Shown: positions 1 through 7,571 of the stretch, piece by piece | Position numbering within the stretch: position 1 is the stretch's first letter | Layout: every line of letters begins with the position of its first letter | From: Paenibacillus polymyxa M1 | GTDB taxonomy: Bacteria; Bacillota; Bacilli; Paenibacillales; Paenibacillaceae | DNA: 62,500 bases | Assembly (NCBI RefSeq): GCF_000237325.1 | Contig: NC_017542.1 | Location: forward strand, 5,135,001 to 5,197,500 | Direction of reading: 5' to 3' | Notes under the pieces: generated by a model | What the model saw: the letters and a program-made list of their open reading frames with translations, nothing else | What the model was told of the DNA's origin: nothing | Databases searched by the model: none | Program-made: the position numbers and the translations under genes

Positions 1-498
1 AGCAAAACACATCCAGAACTCGTGAATCAAATTAAAGAAGGCGGATTTGAGATTGGCAGTCATGGCCATAAACACGAAAATTATAGCAGCTTAAGCGATG
101 AAGAGATTCGTAAACAGATTTCAACGGCTCATACCACATTAACCGAGCTGACTGGACAATCCCCGAAGTTAATCCGCATGCCTAATGGTGACTTTGACAA
201 AAGGGTACTTCAAGTTGCCAGCACTTTAGGCTACAAAACCATTCAATGGGATACTGACTCCCTGGACTGGAAAAACCCTGGTACGCAGGTCATCATCGAC
301 CGTGTTGTAAATAAAGCTCATCCCGGTGATATCGTCCTTCTTCATGCCAGTGATTCTTGCAAACAAACTCATGAAGCGTTGCCCATCATTATCGACAAGT
401 TGCGGGCACAAGGCTATGAATTCGTGACTGTATCCGAACTGCTTCAACAGGGTACAGTAAAAGGTAAAGAGGTTCGCGATCAAGCTCTGGGTCTTTAA
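1..498 (+). CDS. pdaB: PdaB-like polysaccharide deacetylase (5' end outside window)
   Basis: The frame is open from base 1, so the N-terminus lies outside the window; 165 codons remain. This is the C-terminal part of a carbohydrate esterase family 4 (NodB homology) domain. The metal-binding SHGHKH motif is at about residues 18-23 of the visible part. The next motif reads RMPNG where the family usually has RPPxG, followed by LGYKTIQWDTDSLDWKNPG and the late HPGDIVLLHAS motif. In Bacillus PdaB is needed for spore cortex maintenance. The neighbours gerD, salA and cwlD match the Bacillus pdaB locus, which supports this subfamily over other deacetylases. kbaA, which sits between pdaB and gerD in Bacillus, is not here. 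Confidence 0.85.
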   Translation, partial: SKTHPELVNQIKEGGFEIGSHGHKHENYSSLSDEEIRKQISTAHTTLTELTGQSPKLIRMPNGDFDKRVLQVASTLGYKTIQWDTDSLDWKNPGTQVIIDRVVNKAHPGDIVLLHASDSCKQTHEALPIIIDKLRAQGYEFVTVSELLQQGTVKGKEVRDQALGL

Positions 499-542
499 GG
501 AGTTATTTTACATCGTTCTCAGCTAAAAACCAAAAATAACTC

Positions 543-573
543 GACATATTTCTCCCCAATCATCCGCATACTA
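543..573 (+). promoter_or_regulatory. Candidate sigma-G type promoter of gerD
   Basis: CATACTA at 567-573 matches the -10 element of forespore sigma-G promoters. A weak -35-like GACATA lies at 543-548, 18 bases upstream. A strong GGAGG follows at 591-595 before the gerD ATG at 605. gerD is sigma-G dependent in Bacillus, so this fits, but the -35 half is poor. Confidence 0.45.
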
Positions 574-604
574 TCCACATTCATGATAAAGGAGGAATAC
601 GGCC

Positions 605-1336
605 ATGAATTGGACTCGTTTGCGATTTGTTAGCATGGTATGCGTGCTGGGCGTTGCACTGAGCGGCTGCGGCTCGGATCAGGGTTCTGCACCTCCCCAG
701 ACCAGTTATAAAGAGATGAAAACGATGGTTGTCGATATCTTGAAAAGTGATGATGGAAAAAAAGCCGTAGAAGAAGCTTTAACCGGGGAAAAAGAGGGAC
801 AATCCGGTCAAAGTGGTGGTGGAGGTGGAGCTGGGGGCAGCATGGGAATGAAAATGCTTATGCCCACGCAATCCGCTGAACAGATGAAAATCGCAGTAAA
901 AGATACTTTAATCTCACCTGAATATAAAAAAGAAATCGAAAAAATTATGACTGATCCGCGTTTTGCCGGAGAATTTGCCAAAGCCATCAACAGTCAAAGC
1001 AAACAGCTTCATATGCAGCTTATAAAAGACCCTTCTTACCAAAAATCAATTGAAGCGATGCTAAAATCGCCTGAACTAACCAAGATGTACATGGACTTAA
1101 CTAAAACTCCCGAATATCGCAAACAATCTATGACAGTCATGCATGATGCTATGCAGAATCCGATTTTTCGGCTTGAGGTCATGAATTTACTCAAAACTGT
1201 CGTTCAAGAAGAACTTCAACCTAAGGTTGAGAAAAAAGGCGGAGAGCAAGGTGGCTCTGGGGATCAAAAACAAGATGGTGGTGGAGGTGAAGGAGAACAA
1301 GGCGGTAGTGAAGGAGGGCAAGGAGGAGGTCAGTAA
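605..1336 (+). CDS. gerD: Spore germination lipoprotein GerD
   Basis: 243 residues. The N-terminus is a lipoprotein signal peptide with a hydrophobic core and lipobox LSGC (Cys at about residue 22). GerD in Bacillus is a trimeric, mostly helical lipoprotein on the spore inner membrane that helps cluster nutrient germinant receptors. The central part (residues about 85-205) is Met-rich and helical, with repeated K-x-P/SPE/TPE segments such as LISPEYKKEIEKIM and LTKTPEYRKQSM. Two low-complexity Gly-rich stretches flank it: residues about 66-80 and a Gly/Glu/Gln-rich tail from about residue 210. Synteny with salA and pdaB and convergence with salA agree with the assignment. The glycine tails make it longer than the roughly 185-residue Bacillus protein. 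Confidence 0.88.
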   Translation: MNWTRLRFVSMVCVLGVALSGCGSDQGSAPPQTSYKEMKTMVVDILKSDDGKKAVEEALTGEKEGQSGQSGGGGGAGGSMGMKMLMPTQSAEQMKIAVKDTLISPEYKKEIEKIMTDPRFAGEFAKAINSQSKQLHMQLIKDPSYQKSIEAMLKSPELTKMYMDLTKTPEYRKQSMTVMHDAMQNPIFRLEVMNLLKTVVQEELQPKVEKKGGEQGGSGDQKQDGGGGEGEQGGSEGGQGGGQ

Positions 1337-1369
1337 AAAAAAGGCTGGTTCAACAACCAGCCTTTTTTA
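1335..1369. terminator. Bidirectional intrinsic terminator between gerD and salA
   Basis: A perfect stem AAGGCTGGTT / AACCAGCC with a 4-base loop has an A-run on one side and a T-run on the other. It can end both convergent transcripts. Confidence 0.9.
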
Positions 1370-2476
1370 TTATTTAGATTCCATGTGCAACCTCGTAATT
1401 TGGGCGGCTATATCATCATAAATAGCTCCTGTCGCCGACTCCGATTTATATACTGATGGAGAAAAATCAGCTTCTGACGGATGATTATCTGGGATACCCA
1501 GCGGAATTTGCGCCAAAAGTTTCGTATGAAGTGTATCTGCCAACATCGCCCCGCCTCCCCGTCCAAAAACATAGTCTTTTTCTCCCGTGGAGGACACATA
1601 ATAGGACATGTTCTCCACCACGCCTATGACCTTATGATCCGTTTGAAGGGCCATTGCCCCTGCACGTGCAGCTACAAAAGCTGCCGTCGCATGCGGAGTA
1701 GTGACAATGATTTCTTCACTCTGCGGGATCATTTGATGTACGTCAAGCGCTACATCACCAGTACCTGGCGGTAAATCAAGTATCATATAATCCAGCTTGC
1801 CCCATTCGACATCACTAAAAAACTGTCTAAGCATTCTTCCCAGCATGGGACCTCTCCAAATAACCGGATTGTTTTCTCTAACAAAGAAGCCCATGGACAT
1901 GATCTTGATACCAAATCGTTCCACTGGCTGAATGATACCATCTTCGACAGAAGGTACATCCTCTACCCCGATCATATCCGGCACACTGAATCCATAGATA
2001 TCAGCATCAATTAATCCCACTCGCTTACCCTGTCTGGCTAGAGCTGCAGCCAAATTCACAGCTACTGTCGATTTCCCGACACCACCTTTTCCGCTTGCAA
2101 TGGCAATAAATCGTACGCCAGATGCTGGGTTAAGTAGCTCATGTTCTTCCATACCGACAGCATGTCCTTTGGTCAATACCGGATCAGCTACCTCCTCGGT
2201 ATCCTCTCCATTTTGAATAGCTGACTTTTCAGACTCAGATGCCTCACGAATACGAATATGGACGTGACTTAATCCTGCCTTTTCTAACGTCTGCCGGATT
2301 TCCCGATCCAGTTCTGTCCGCGTCTCTTCCTGGCTATCCAGGGCAATAGCAGTCAATGATACCCGATCCTCTTTAACAACCACATCCCGAATAAAATGGA
2401 GATCAACCAAACGGCGTCCCGTTTGAGGCTCTCGCACTTGCTGAAGTAGCTCTATAACTTGCTCTCTCGATTGCAT
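1370..2476 (-). CDS. salA: Mrp/NBP35-family P-loop ATPase SalA
   Basis: 368 residues. The N-terminal ~90 residues form a MIP18/DUF59-like domain (starts SREQVIELLQQVREPQTG). It is followed by a ParA/MinD-type ATPase with the deviant Walker A SGKGGVGKST near residue 130, DADIYGFSVPD (switch) and LDLPPGTGD. Relatives carry or insert Fe-S clusters; in Bacillus SalA also acts as a transcription factor that represses scoC. No cysteine occurs anywhere in this protein, so the CxxC cluster-binding motif of Mrp proteins is missing; only SYYVSSTGEKDYVFGRGGG remains at that position. It lies downstream of cwlD, as in Bacillus, and ends at the terminator shared with gerD. Confidence 0.88.
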   Translation of the reverse strand: MQSREQVIELLQQVREPQTGRRLVDLHFIRDVVVKEDRVSLTAIALDSQEETRTELDREIRQTLEKAGLSHVHIRIREASESEKSAIQNGEDTEEVADPVLTKGHAVGMEEHELLNPASGVRFIAIASGKGGVGKSTVAVNLAAALARQGKRVGLIDADIYGFSVPDMIGVEDVPSVEDGIIQPVERFGIKIMSMGFFVRENNPVIWRGPMLGRMLRQFFSDVEWGKLDYMILDLPPGTGDVALDVHQMIPQSEEIIVTTPHATAAFVAARAGAMALQTDHKVIGVVENMSYYVSSTGEKDYVFGRGGGAMLADTLHTKLLAQIPLGIPDNHPSEADFSPSVYKSESATGAIYDDIAAQITRLHMESK

Positions 2477-2535
2477 GAATAATCAGCACCTCTGCTTTAT
2501 TGATTTACGTAGTGGTAAACACTTACAGTATACCA

Positions 2536-3312
2536 CTATCTGACTTCAGGTGCTGATGAGGTTCCCTTTTCCCCGGCACTGTAACGCAAAATCCCTTTAT
2601 ATATGGATGCAGCCACTTGTCTTTGATAGTTCTCGTCACTGAGTCGTCTGGCTTCCTCTGGATGGGACAAGAATCCGACTTCTACAAGAGCTGCCGGCAT
2701 TTTGAGTGCCTTTAATAAATAGACCGTGTTTACGGTCTTAGCCACTCTGTCCGTATTTTCCAAGTTGCGCTTGATTTCTTCCTGAATTAAGGACGCCAAA
2801 TTCTCGTTATCTGCATGATTAGGTACGAAAAAGGTCTGGGCTCCACTCCAACGGCTCGACGGAATACTGTTCATATGAATACTTAAAAAGAGGTCCGCTT
2901 TCTGCTCCTCAATCATACGTACCCGTTGCTTTAAATCCTCCGTTTTTCTTCTGGAGTAGCCTTTTGTTTCTTGCTGCGCCAGATCACGATCATCCTCACG
3001 TGTCATGACGACAACAGCTCCTGCTTGCTGCAAATAATCCCGCAAATAAAAAGCGATCGCCAAATTAATATCCTTTTCAATGACCCCCTCTTTGCTAACC
3101 GCTCCTCCATCAGGCCCTCCGTGTCCGGCATCTATAGCAATTACCTTACCAGTAAGCGGTAGACTCCAATGAATCCACGCTCTCGAAGCAGGTATCTCAT
3201 ACAATGTCAGCATGATAAATAGAACAGCGAGACAACAGCCTAACAGCACTTTTTGCAGCGTCCGATAGCGAATCCACAGTGTGACCTCTTTTTTACGATT
3301 GTTTTTTTGCAT
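2536..3312 (-). CDS. cwlD: Germination-specific N-acetylmuramoyl-L-alanine amidase CwlD
   Basis: 258 residues. A basic N-terminus is followed by one membrane segment (about residues 22-42, VLLGCCLAVLFIMLTLYEI). The Amidase_3 zinc domain then follows: IAIDAGHGGPDGGA (His), EKDINLA (Glu), LFLSIHMNSIP (His) and ALVEVGFLSHPEEA (catalytic Glu). All zinc ligands and the catalytic Glu are present. In Bacillus CwlD acts with PdaA to make muramic-delta-lactam in spore cortex, which cortex lytic enzymes recognise. The GGAGG site lies inside the 3' arm of the hairpin that follows sat. The order cwlD-salA is the Bacillus one. Confidence 0.92.
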   Translation of the reverse strand: MQKNNRKKEVTLWIRYRTLQKVLLGCCLAVLFIMLTLYEIPASRAWIHWSLPLTGKVIAIDAGHGGPDGGAVSKEGVIEKDINLAIAFYLRDYLQQAGAVVVMTREDDRDLAQQETKGYSRRKTEDLKQRVRMIEEQKADLFLSIHMNSIPSSRWSGAQTFFVPNHADNENLASLIQEEIKRNLENTDRVAKTVNTVYLLKALKMPAALVEVGFLSHPEEARRLSDENYQRQVAASIYKGILRYSAGEKGTSSAPEVR

Positions 3313-3366
3313 AACAAAACGCCTCCGTCCTATACAGATACTAATAATCTATATGGGACGAGGCGT
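3313..3366 (-). terminator. Hairpin after sat that overlaps the cwlD ribosome binding site
   Basis: On the minus strand, ACGCCTCGTCC pairs with GGACGGAGGCGT, and the inner TATAGAT / ATCTGTATA extends the stem. The 3' arm is followed by TTTTGTT, as in an intrinsic terminator for sat. The same arm contains the GGAGG of cwlD, so the structure could also hide that site in read-through transcripts. Confidence 0.65.
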
Positions 3367-3380
3367 GTAGTTAGTACAAC

Positions 3381-4550
3381 TCAGGCATGAACATATTCTT
3401 TCATACCTTCAATCAGCACTTGAGCGACCTCAGGTCGTGTAAATTCAGGTGGCGGACAAACCCCGGAGCGCAACAATTCCCTCACTTTGGTGCCGGAGAG
3501 CGTCAAATGGTGCTCCTTAGGATGTGGGCATGTTTTGCTTGAGGCCATATTTCCACATTGGGTGCAGTAAAAGCTGTGTTCAAAAAACAACGGGGTAATC
3601 CCCAGCTCTTCAGGTGTAAAGTGCTTGAAAATTTCCTGCGCTTCATAGGTACCGTAATAATCCCCTACACCGGCATGATCTCTTCCGACAATAAAATGGG
3701 TGCAACCAAAGTTCTTTCGCACAATAGCATGGAAAATGGCCTCTCTAGGACCAGCGTATCGCATGGCGGCAGGAAAGACCCCCAGTAAGGCTCGATCAGC
3801 CGGATAATAGTTGTCCAGCAACACCAGATAGCTCTTCATACGCACATTTGCTGGAACGTCATCTGACTTGGTCTCTCCAACGAGCGGATTTAGAAATAAA
3901 GCATCCACAATTTCCATCGCGCTTTTTTGGATGTACTCATGTGCCCGGTGTACCGGATTTCGTGTTTGAAAACCGACCACTGTCTTCCATCCCTTTTCAG
4001 CAAAAAGGCTACGTGTCTGTGCTGGCGTGTAATAAAATTCGCTAAATTGTGTAGGTTCTGGTCGATTCAGCACTTGCACCGTTCCACCTACATAGGTAGC
4101 AGGTCGATCTAACAATTTGTTTACGCCAGGATGGGCCGGGTCATCCGTCTTGAATACACATCTGGCTTCCTCTGCCTGGTCAACCTGATAAATACTCTCG
4201 ATATCAAGTACAGCATAGATGATACCATCTGTTTCCCCCACCAAAGCCACCTGTTGACCTAGTTTCAGTTCACTGGCTATGGTTTCTACTACTGCAAGAG
4301 TAATGGGAATACTCCAGACTGTACCATCCGCAAGACGCATATCCGTTACCACCGAACGATAATCCGACTCATTCATAAATCCCGTCAATGGAGAGAAGGC
4401 CCCTACTCCAATCAAATCCAGATCAGAAATCGTCCATGGGTTTACAGGGATAGGAAACAATTCACCTGCAGCCTGCAAGAGTGCTTCTTGCTCCGGTCCT
4501 CTAATATTTCTGTCAACGAGCGTTCCGCCATGCGGAAGAATCGCAGTCAT
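3381..4550 (-). CDS. sat: Sulfate adenylyltransferase (ATP sulfurylase)
   Basis: 389 residues, the usual length of bacterial homomeric Sat. It makes adenosine 5'-phosphosulfate (APS) and pyrophosphate from ATP and sulfate. An N-terminal PUA-like domain ([19 protein letters not shown]) precedes the catalytic domain, which has [12 protein letters not shown] (ATP binding), [11 protein letters not shown] and [13 protein letters not shown] Cys cluster ([17 protein letters not shown]) and [13 protein letters not shown] follow near the end. There is no fused APS kinase. AGGAAG precedes the ATG. It lies 55 bp behind cysH on the same strand and likely shares its promoter. Confidence 0.95.
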   Translation of the reverse strand: MTAILPHGGTLVDRNIRGPEQEALLQAAGELFPIPVNPWTISDLDLIGVGAFSPLTGFMNESDYRSVVTDMRLADGTVWSIPITLAVVETIASELKLGQQVALVGETDGIIYAVLDIESIYQVDQAEEARCVFKTDDPAHPGVNKLLDRPATYVGGTVQVLNRPEPTQFSEFYYTPAQTRSLFAEKGWKTVVGFQTRNPVHRAHEYIQKSAMEIVDALFLNPLVGETKSDDVPANVRMKSYLVLLDNYYPADRALLGVFPAAMRYAGPREAIFHAIVRKNFGCTHFIVGRDHAGVGDYYGTYEAQEIFKHFTPEELGITPLFFEHSFYCTQCGNMASSKTCPHPKEHHLTLSGTKVRELLRSGVCPPPEFTRPEVAQVLIEGMKEYVHA

Positions 4551-4605
4551 AATGCACTTCCTTTCTATAGCATAAATAAAGTCTCAGCGCTACCTATATA
4601 CCATT

Positions 4606-5298
4606 TTATTGATGGAGCCCACACTCCGTTTTCTCATTCCCTGACCAACGACCAGCACGTGGGTCTTCACCTGGCAGGACTTCACGCGTGCATTGCTCAC
4701 AGCCAATACTAGGATAATTGCGGTCATGCAATGGATTATACAATACTTCATGAGTGCGAATATAGTTCCATACATCCTCGGAAGTCCAGCTCGCCAAGGG
4801 GTTAAATTTAACGAGGCCAAACTTTTCATCATACTCTACCTTCTTTGCATTCGCACGCGTAGGAGCCTGATCGCGACGGATACCGGTAATCCATGCATCG
4901 TATTGAGACAGAATGCGTGTCAGCGGCTCAACCTTGCGGATACTACAGCATGCATTAGGATTTGATTTCCACAGCTCCTCTCCATGCTCCGCAGCTTGCT
5001 CTTCTGGAGTCATTAAGGGAGAAACTCTAACAAAATCCAAATTGTATCTAGCTTTCATCTGATCTCGCGTATCGTAAGTTTCTTGAAAATGAAAGTCGGT
5101 ATCTAAATAAAAAATATCGGTAGAAGGGCTAATTCTTTGAAGCATATCTACTAGTACTACATCTTCTGCTCCGAAGCTACAAGCAAAGGTAAGGTTGGGA
5201 AATGTATGAACTGCATACTTGATAATTTCTTCAGGCGTAGCCTCTTCCAGTTCACTTGCCTTGACTCTAATCAACGCTTCTTTCTCCAATAAATTCAT
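4606..5298 (-). CDS. cysH: Assimilatory adenylyl-sulfate (APS/PAPS) reductase
   Basis: 230 residues from the ATG chosen here. An in-frame TTG at 5304 is only 4 nt from GGAGG, whereas the ATG is 10 nt away. It has the PP-loop fold of the CysH family (FACSFGAEDVVLVDML, then FYLDTDFHFQETY). Two cysteine pairs, NACCSIRKVEPL and GCEQCTREV, mark the 4Fe-4S type that reduces APS directly; the cysteine in the C-terminal ECGLHQ is the catalytic thiol. With sat it forms a sulfate-to-sulfite module that needs no APS kinase, and no cysC is seen nearby. Substrate preference (APS over PAPS) is inferred from the cysteine pattern. Confidence 0.92.
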   Translation of the reverse strand: MNLLEKEALIRVKASELEEATPEEIIKYAVHTFPNLTFACSFGAEDVVLVDMLQRISPSTDIFYLDTDFHFQETYDTRDQMKARYNLDFVRVSPLMTPEEQAAEHGEELWKSNPNACCSIRKVEPLTRILSQYDAWITGIRRDQAPTRANAKKVEYDEKFGLVKFNPLASWTSEDVWNYIRTHEVLYNPLHDRNYPSIGCEQCTREVLPGEDPRAGRWSGNEKTECGLHQ

Positions 5299-5373
5299 TA
5301 TCAATGCGCCTCCATATGAAGATTCATAAATAAGTGATGCTCCAAAGCCGACTAAACTAATAAGATTAAGTAC

Positions 5374-5401
5374 AGTATAAAACTTTCATATCCATTGTCA
5401 A
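5374..5401 (-). promoter_or_regulatory. Sigma-A type promoter of cysH-sat
   Basis: On the minus strand TTGACA (5401-5396), a 16-bp spacer and TATACT (5379-5374) precede a leader of about 65 nt that ends in GGAGG. No T-box or SAM riboswitch is seen in the short leader. Confidence 0.65.
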
Positions 5402-6480
5402 TCCAAACAAAATCGTCATACTGTAAACATTTATTCTCTCACATGATGAAGGAACGTTGTTCTGTCAGCATTCTTTAACGCTCTCCTGCATATCCAATCA
5501 AGTTCATTGGCTTTATATAAAATATTCTTATATCATACGTTTGAAAATTGTCCTTAGGTTGCTTCATAACTAAAAGTAACTATTTATAGCAGAGGGTATG
5601 CCTGAACGTAAATATTTTAGGTCAATGAAGATGCTTTCTCTACTCCACCAGTGCCAAAGACATATCCGCTACGCGGTTGCCATCATATTCCTGACTAGAT
5701 TTGATTATTATGATCAGATGAAAATAGCTGAGGATAAAAGCGTCGTTCCATAGATCCATGATTATCCTTGAATTTGTACGAGGAGATATATTTAGGGATC
5801 GAACATCTTATTTTCATTTTCATTCAAAGATGAAGCGTACGTGGCCGGCATCAACTCAAGGTAAACCAGCTCTGACACTAATCGTACTTTTATTAAGGAA
5901 TATTAAAAAGAAATGGCACCCAAATCGCTAATAAGCCTCTATCCACTCCTATAGCGCTCACAGCAGCCCTTGAAGAGGAATTAATACATTGGGGCACAAA
6001 TAAGCCCTTAACGTAACTGGAGCCCTATTATAGGCTCGTTCTCAATGGTTAGAAAAACTCCTCATCATCGCTGCAATACGGTAGCCGAGGAGATGGGCAG
6101 TAGTAGGCTAGAGATTGCTCTACAGCTAGTACGCATAAGCTAAACGATGTATCCCTTGCTGTATCCTGGACGTCACCAAAACAGCTACACAGGATAGAAT
6201 AGCCATTGCTCAACCAGAAGATATATAAGCTTTTATCAAATTGGGAAAACAAAAAAATTCTCTGATCTTTTTAATTAGTCACAGGTTGTGAACATTACAG
6301 GATAAACCGTGTTAAAATAGCAAACTATATTTGTGCATAACTATACCTACTTTAGTAACATCGTGGATAACTTACGTATTCCAGACAGTATATGCGCTTA
6401 TTTATGTATCGCAGAGCAGATGAAGCAATAAAACTCTAGTGTAGATCCATTTATCCACATGTGGTTAATGAGCAGCAAAT
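5402..6480. other. Gene-poor stretch, probably decayed coding DNA plus DnaA-box-like sites
   Basis: About 1.1 kb with no gene I can recognise. Plus-strand open segments follow one another in shifting frames: 5598-5753 (51 codons), 5758-5931 (57 codons) and about 5920-6015 (contains ALEEELIHWGTNKPL). None has a convincing ribosome binding site. This looks like a frameshifted old gene but I cannot name it. A 67-codon minus-strand frame at 6049-6252 has no SD and no family features. The right end, 6330-6470, is AT-rich and holds the DnaA-box-like 9-mers listed separately. Confidence 0.4.
6332..6468. promoter_or_regulatory. Cluster of DnaA-box-like 9-mers
   Basis: TTATCCACA at 6451-6459 is an exact DnaA-box consensus. 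It abuts TGTGGTTAA at 6460-6468 (one mismatch, opposite orientation). CGTGGATAA at 6362-6370 and TGTGCATAA at 6332-6340 also differ from the consensus by one base. Four boxes in 137 bp of AT-rich non-coding DNA suggest a DnaA-binding cluster. There is no dnaA or dnaN here, so it is not the canonical origin. Confidence 0.4.
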
Positions 6481-6489
6481 AATCTAAAT

Positions 6490-6523
6490 AAAAAAGAACC
6501 CTTTCCATAAGGAAAAGGTTCTT
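6490..6523 (-). terminator. Intrinsic terminator of rplM-rpsI
   Basis: On the minus strand AGAACCTTTTCC-TTAT-GGAAAGGGTTCT is followed by TTTTTT, 15-50 bases after the rpsI stop. Confidence 0.9.
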
Positions 6524-6537
6524 CTGTATTCGAAATA

Positions 6538-6930
6538 TTAACGTTTCGAGAACTGTGGTGCACGACGAGCGGCTTTGAGACCGTACTTTTTACGTTCTTT
6601 CATACGTGGGTCACGAGTCAAGAATCCTGCTTTTTTCAAAGCTGGACGGAATTCTGGGTCTGCTTTCAACAGAGCACGGGAAATACCGTGACGGATTGCG
6701 CCTGCTTGACCAGAGATACCACCACCATGAGCGATAACGAGTACGTCATAGCTGCCAAGTGTTTCTGTCAGATTCAGTGGTTGTTTTACGATCAGTTTGA
6801 GAGTTTCCAAACCGAAATATTCATTAATATCACGCTTATTGATGACAATGCGTCCTTCACCCGGTACGAGACGAACACGAGCTACCGAATGTTTACGACG
6901 ACCTGTCCCATAGTATTGTACTTGTGCCAT
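6538..6930 (-). CDS. rpsI: 30S ribosomal protein S9
   Basis: 130 residues, the full family length. It starts [20 protein letters not shown]. It contains the conserved [19 protein letters not shown] and ends in [24 protein letters not shown]; the basic C-terminal tail reaches the P-site tRNA in the ribosome. It lies 20 bp behind rplM, with which it is co-transcribed in most Firmicutes. Confidence 0.97.
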   Translation of the reverse strand: MAQVQYYGTGRRKHSVARVRLVPGEGRIVINKRDINEYFGLETLKLIVKQPLNLTETLGSYDVLVIAHGGGISGQAGAIRHGISRALLKADPEFRPALKKAGFLTRDPRMKERKKYGLKAARRAPQFSKR

Positions 6931-6950
6931 GAAACTGTCCTCCCTTTTAA

Positions 6951-7388
6951 TTATCCGCGAAGTTCGTAAACTTCAGGTTTTTGTGCTGCATGTGGATGCT
7001 CTGTACCTCTGTAAGCTTTAAGTCTCAGCTTCATTTTGTCGCCTTGACGAGTTTTAGGAAGCATACCGTGAACAGCCAATTCCAACATACGTTCAGGTTT
7101 GTTCTTAACCATATCTTGTGCAACTGTTACTTTCAGACCACCTGGGTGCAGGGAGTGACGATAGTATTTCTTGTTCTCCATTTTTTTACCGGTCAATACG
7201 ATTTTCTCCGCATTGATTACAACAACAAAATCACCTGTGTCCACATGTGGTGTAAACTGTGGCTTGTGTTTGCCGCGAATCAACGCAGCCGCTTCGCTTG
7301 CCAGACGGCCGAGCGTTTTGCCTTCGGCATCAATGATGTGCCAGTTGCGCTCAACTTCATTTGGCTTCGCCATATACGTAGTACGCAT
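6951..7388 (-). CDS. rplM: 50S ribosomal protein L13
   Basis: 145 residues. It carries the L13 signatures [31 protein letters not shown] and [19 protein letters not shown]13 is an early assembly protein of the large subunit. GGAGG lies 9 nt before the ATG. Its own promoter and a conserved-looking leader sit upstream, so rplM-rpsI is a unit separate from truA. Confidence 0.97.
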   Translation of the reverse strand: MRTTYMAKPNEVERNWHIIDAEGKTLGRLASEAAALIRGKHKPQFTPHVDTGDFVVVINAEKIVLTGKKMENKKYYRHSLHPGGLKVTVAQDMVKNKPERMLELAVHGMLPKTRQGDKMKLRLKAYRGTEHPHAAQKPEVYELRG

Positions 7389-7389
7389 G

Positions 7390-7528
7390 AAAAGTATCCT
7401 CCTTAAGTTCGTTAACAGAAATCATCATTTATCTTCGTTCGTTAAGTTGCTGCATTATTGATGGATTAGATGTTGCTATAAAGTGATTATCTTAATTGGG
7501 GCTGTGGGAAAGCCATTAAGAAAACACA
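7390..7528 (-). ncRNA. Probable L13 leader RNA (cis-regulatory)
   Basis: The rplM transcript has about 140 nt of leader. Next to the start codon it carries a repeated motif: CTTAACGAAC (within GCAGCAACTTAACGAACG), then GTTAACGAACTTAAGG running into the SD. Firmicutes have a known L13 leader that mediates autoregulation. Assignment rests on position and these motifs; I could not fold or search it. Confidence 0.4.
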
Positions 7529-7534
7529 ACTTTT

Positions 7535-7563
7535 ATATTACAGGATAACCATCAATTCTGCAA
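7535..7563 (-). promoter_or_regulatory. Sigma-A type promoter of rplM-rpsI
   Basis: Minus strand TTGCAG (7563-7558), 17-bp spacer, TAATAT (7540-7535) with TG directly in front. It lies just downstream of the truA stop. Confidence 0.6.
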
Positions 7564-7571
7564 GGGAAAAA

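Noticed and set aside
1227..1421. 64-codon plus-strand frame over the gerD tail and terminator
   Set aside because: Runs through the terminator in a frame shifted from gerD; made by the repetitive Gly/Glu codons.
6049..6252. 67-codon minus-strand frame in the gene-poor stretch
   Set aside because: No SD, no recognisable motif, overlaps a stretch that looks decayed.
6332..6468. Chromosomal replication origin
   Set aside because: DnaA-like boxes are present but dnaA, dnaN, rpmH or gyr genes are not, and gene orientation places the origin beyond the right edge.
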